From contig NZ_CP045720.1 in the NCBI RefSeq assembly GCF_009646115.1, positions 3,286,001 to 3,350,000 of the forward strand: 64,000 nt of DNA. The letters run 5' to 3'. The stretch is from Pantoea eucalypti. GTDB lineage: Bacteria > Pseudomonadota > Gammaproteobacteria > Enterobacterales > Enterobacteriaceae. The notes under the pieces are model-generated. The model searched no databases and was not told where the DNA came from. It saw only the letters and a program-made list of their open reading frames with translations. The first letter of the stretch is position 1. Each line of letters starts with the position of its first letter. A program made the position numbers and the translations under genes. Below are positions 63,495 to 64,000 of this stretch, one piece after another.

Positions 63495-63514
63495 CCTTAT
63501 GATTCAGGTTAACG

Positions 63515-64000
63515 TCAGGTGCGTAATCCGCGCCCGCGCTGTATCAGCGCATAGACCAGCCAGTAGAACACCAGAATAAAGGCCACCAGTACCGTGAGCG
63601 TAAACACCAGCGGCACATCGTTAATGCCCAGGAAGCCATAACGGAATCCGCTAATCATATAAACGATTGGATTCAGTTTAGAGACCGCCTGCCAGATTGG
63701 CGGGAGCAGACTCAGTGAATAGAATACGCCGCCCAGATAAGTCAGTGGCGTCAGCACAAAGGTCGGGATCAGGCTGATATCGTCAAAGGTGCGGGCAAAC
63801 ACGGCGTTCAGCAGGCCGGCCAGTGAAAACAGAATCGCGGTCAGCAGCAGCGTGATCGCGACCATCGACCAGGAGTGCACCTGAAACGGCACAAAGAACA
63901 GCGAGATCGCCGTCACCAGAATGCCCACGCAGACACCACGCGCTACGCCACCGCCAACATAACCGGCAATAATAATGTGGGTCGGCACCGGTGCAACCAA
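63515..64000 (-). CDS. yadH: ABC-2 type transport permease YadH (5' part outside window)
   Basis: The visible 161 residues are the C-terminal part of YadH; about 96 N-terminal residues lie beyond the window end (E. coli YadH 256). The frame is open through the last base. Four to five membrane segments and the ABC-2 block FDDISLIPTFVLTPLTYLGG are intact, ending YALIQRGRGLRT. Its ATPase partner yadG should be just outside. The exported substrate is unknown. Confidence 0.95.
   Translation of the reverse strand: MVAPVPTHIIIAGYVGGGVARGVCVGILVTAISLFFVPFQVHSWSMVAITLLLTAILFSLAGLLNAVFARTFDDISLIPTFVLTPLTYLGGVFYSLSLLPPIWQAVSKLNPIVYMISGFRYGFLGINDVPLVFTLTVLVAFILVFYWLVYALIQRGRGLRT

Noticed and set aside
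63301..63579. 92-codon open frame upstream of yadH
   Set aside because: Crosses the yadH terminator and runs antisense into yadH; no Shine-Dalgarno and no similarity.

Overview
This 64 kb window is a core-chromosome segment of an enterobacterium. Protein sequences and gene order closely match the Escherichia coli metNIQ-to-yadGH region, read in the opposite direction. Several differences suggest Pantoea or a near relative such as Erwinia: a cytochrome c gene is coupled to tilS, yaeQ, nlpE, clcA, yadS and yadD are absent at their E. coli positions, and a family-3 acyltransferase replaces yadE/yadI. The genus is an inference from memory of gene content, not a database result.

Layout. 1-4504 (+ strand): the end of metI, metQ, rcsF, trmO and proS. 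4505-4854 is non-coding and holds a 174 bp palindromic, MITE-like element. 4855-5930: arfB (-), then the overlapping pair yaeP-rof (+). 5971-10255 (-): a small cytochrome c, tilS, yaeR and ldcC. 10427-30001 (-): a long run of essential genes: accA, dnaE, rnhB, lpxB, lpxA, fabZ, lpxD, skp, bamA, rseP, cdsA, uppS, dxr, frr, pyrH, tsf and rpsB. 30320-35361 (+): map, glnD, dapD and yaeH. 35422-39833 (-): cdaR, degP and dgt. 39926-41785 (+): mtnN, btuF and an unrecognised small secreted protein. erpA (-) and hemL (+) diverge. 43694-49607 (-): the fhuACDB ferrichrome operon behind a Fur box, then mrcB and hrpB (-). 54954-62011 (+): thpR, sfsA, dksA, gluQRS, pcnB, folK, panB, panC and panD. The window ends with an acyltransferase and a partial yadH (-).

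Functional themes. One is envelope biogenesis and its quality control: lipid A by lpxA/B/D, the OMP chaperone and insertase skp and bamA, the stress protease rseP, CDP-diacylglycerol and undecaprenyl diphosphate by cdsA and uppS, PBP1b, DegP and RcsF. The second is translation and stringent response: rpsB, tsf, frr, map, proS, tilS, trmO, gluQRS, arfB and dksA. The third is cofactor and metabolite supply: pantothenate, folate, heme, B12, methionine, lysine/DAP, isoprenoids and fatty acids.

I found no CRISPR array, prophage, toxin-antitoxin system, secretion system or recognisable defence island. The less ordinary items are the MITE-like element, the conserved AUU start of pcnB, the TTG start of ldcC, the cytochrome c coupled to tilS, the 83-residue secreted protein, the long glutamine tract of PBP1b, a terminator squeezed between map and glnD, and the acyltransferase next to panD. 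Gene starts were corrected where homology and Shine-Dalgarno placement favoured an internal or non-ATG codon.
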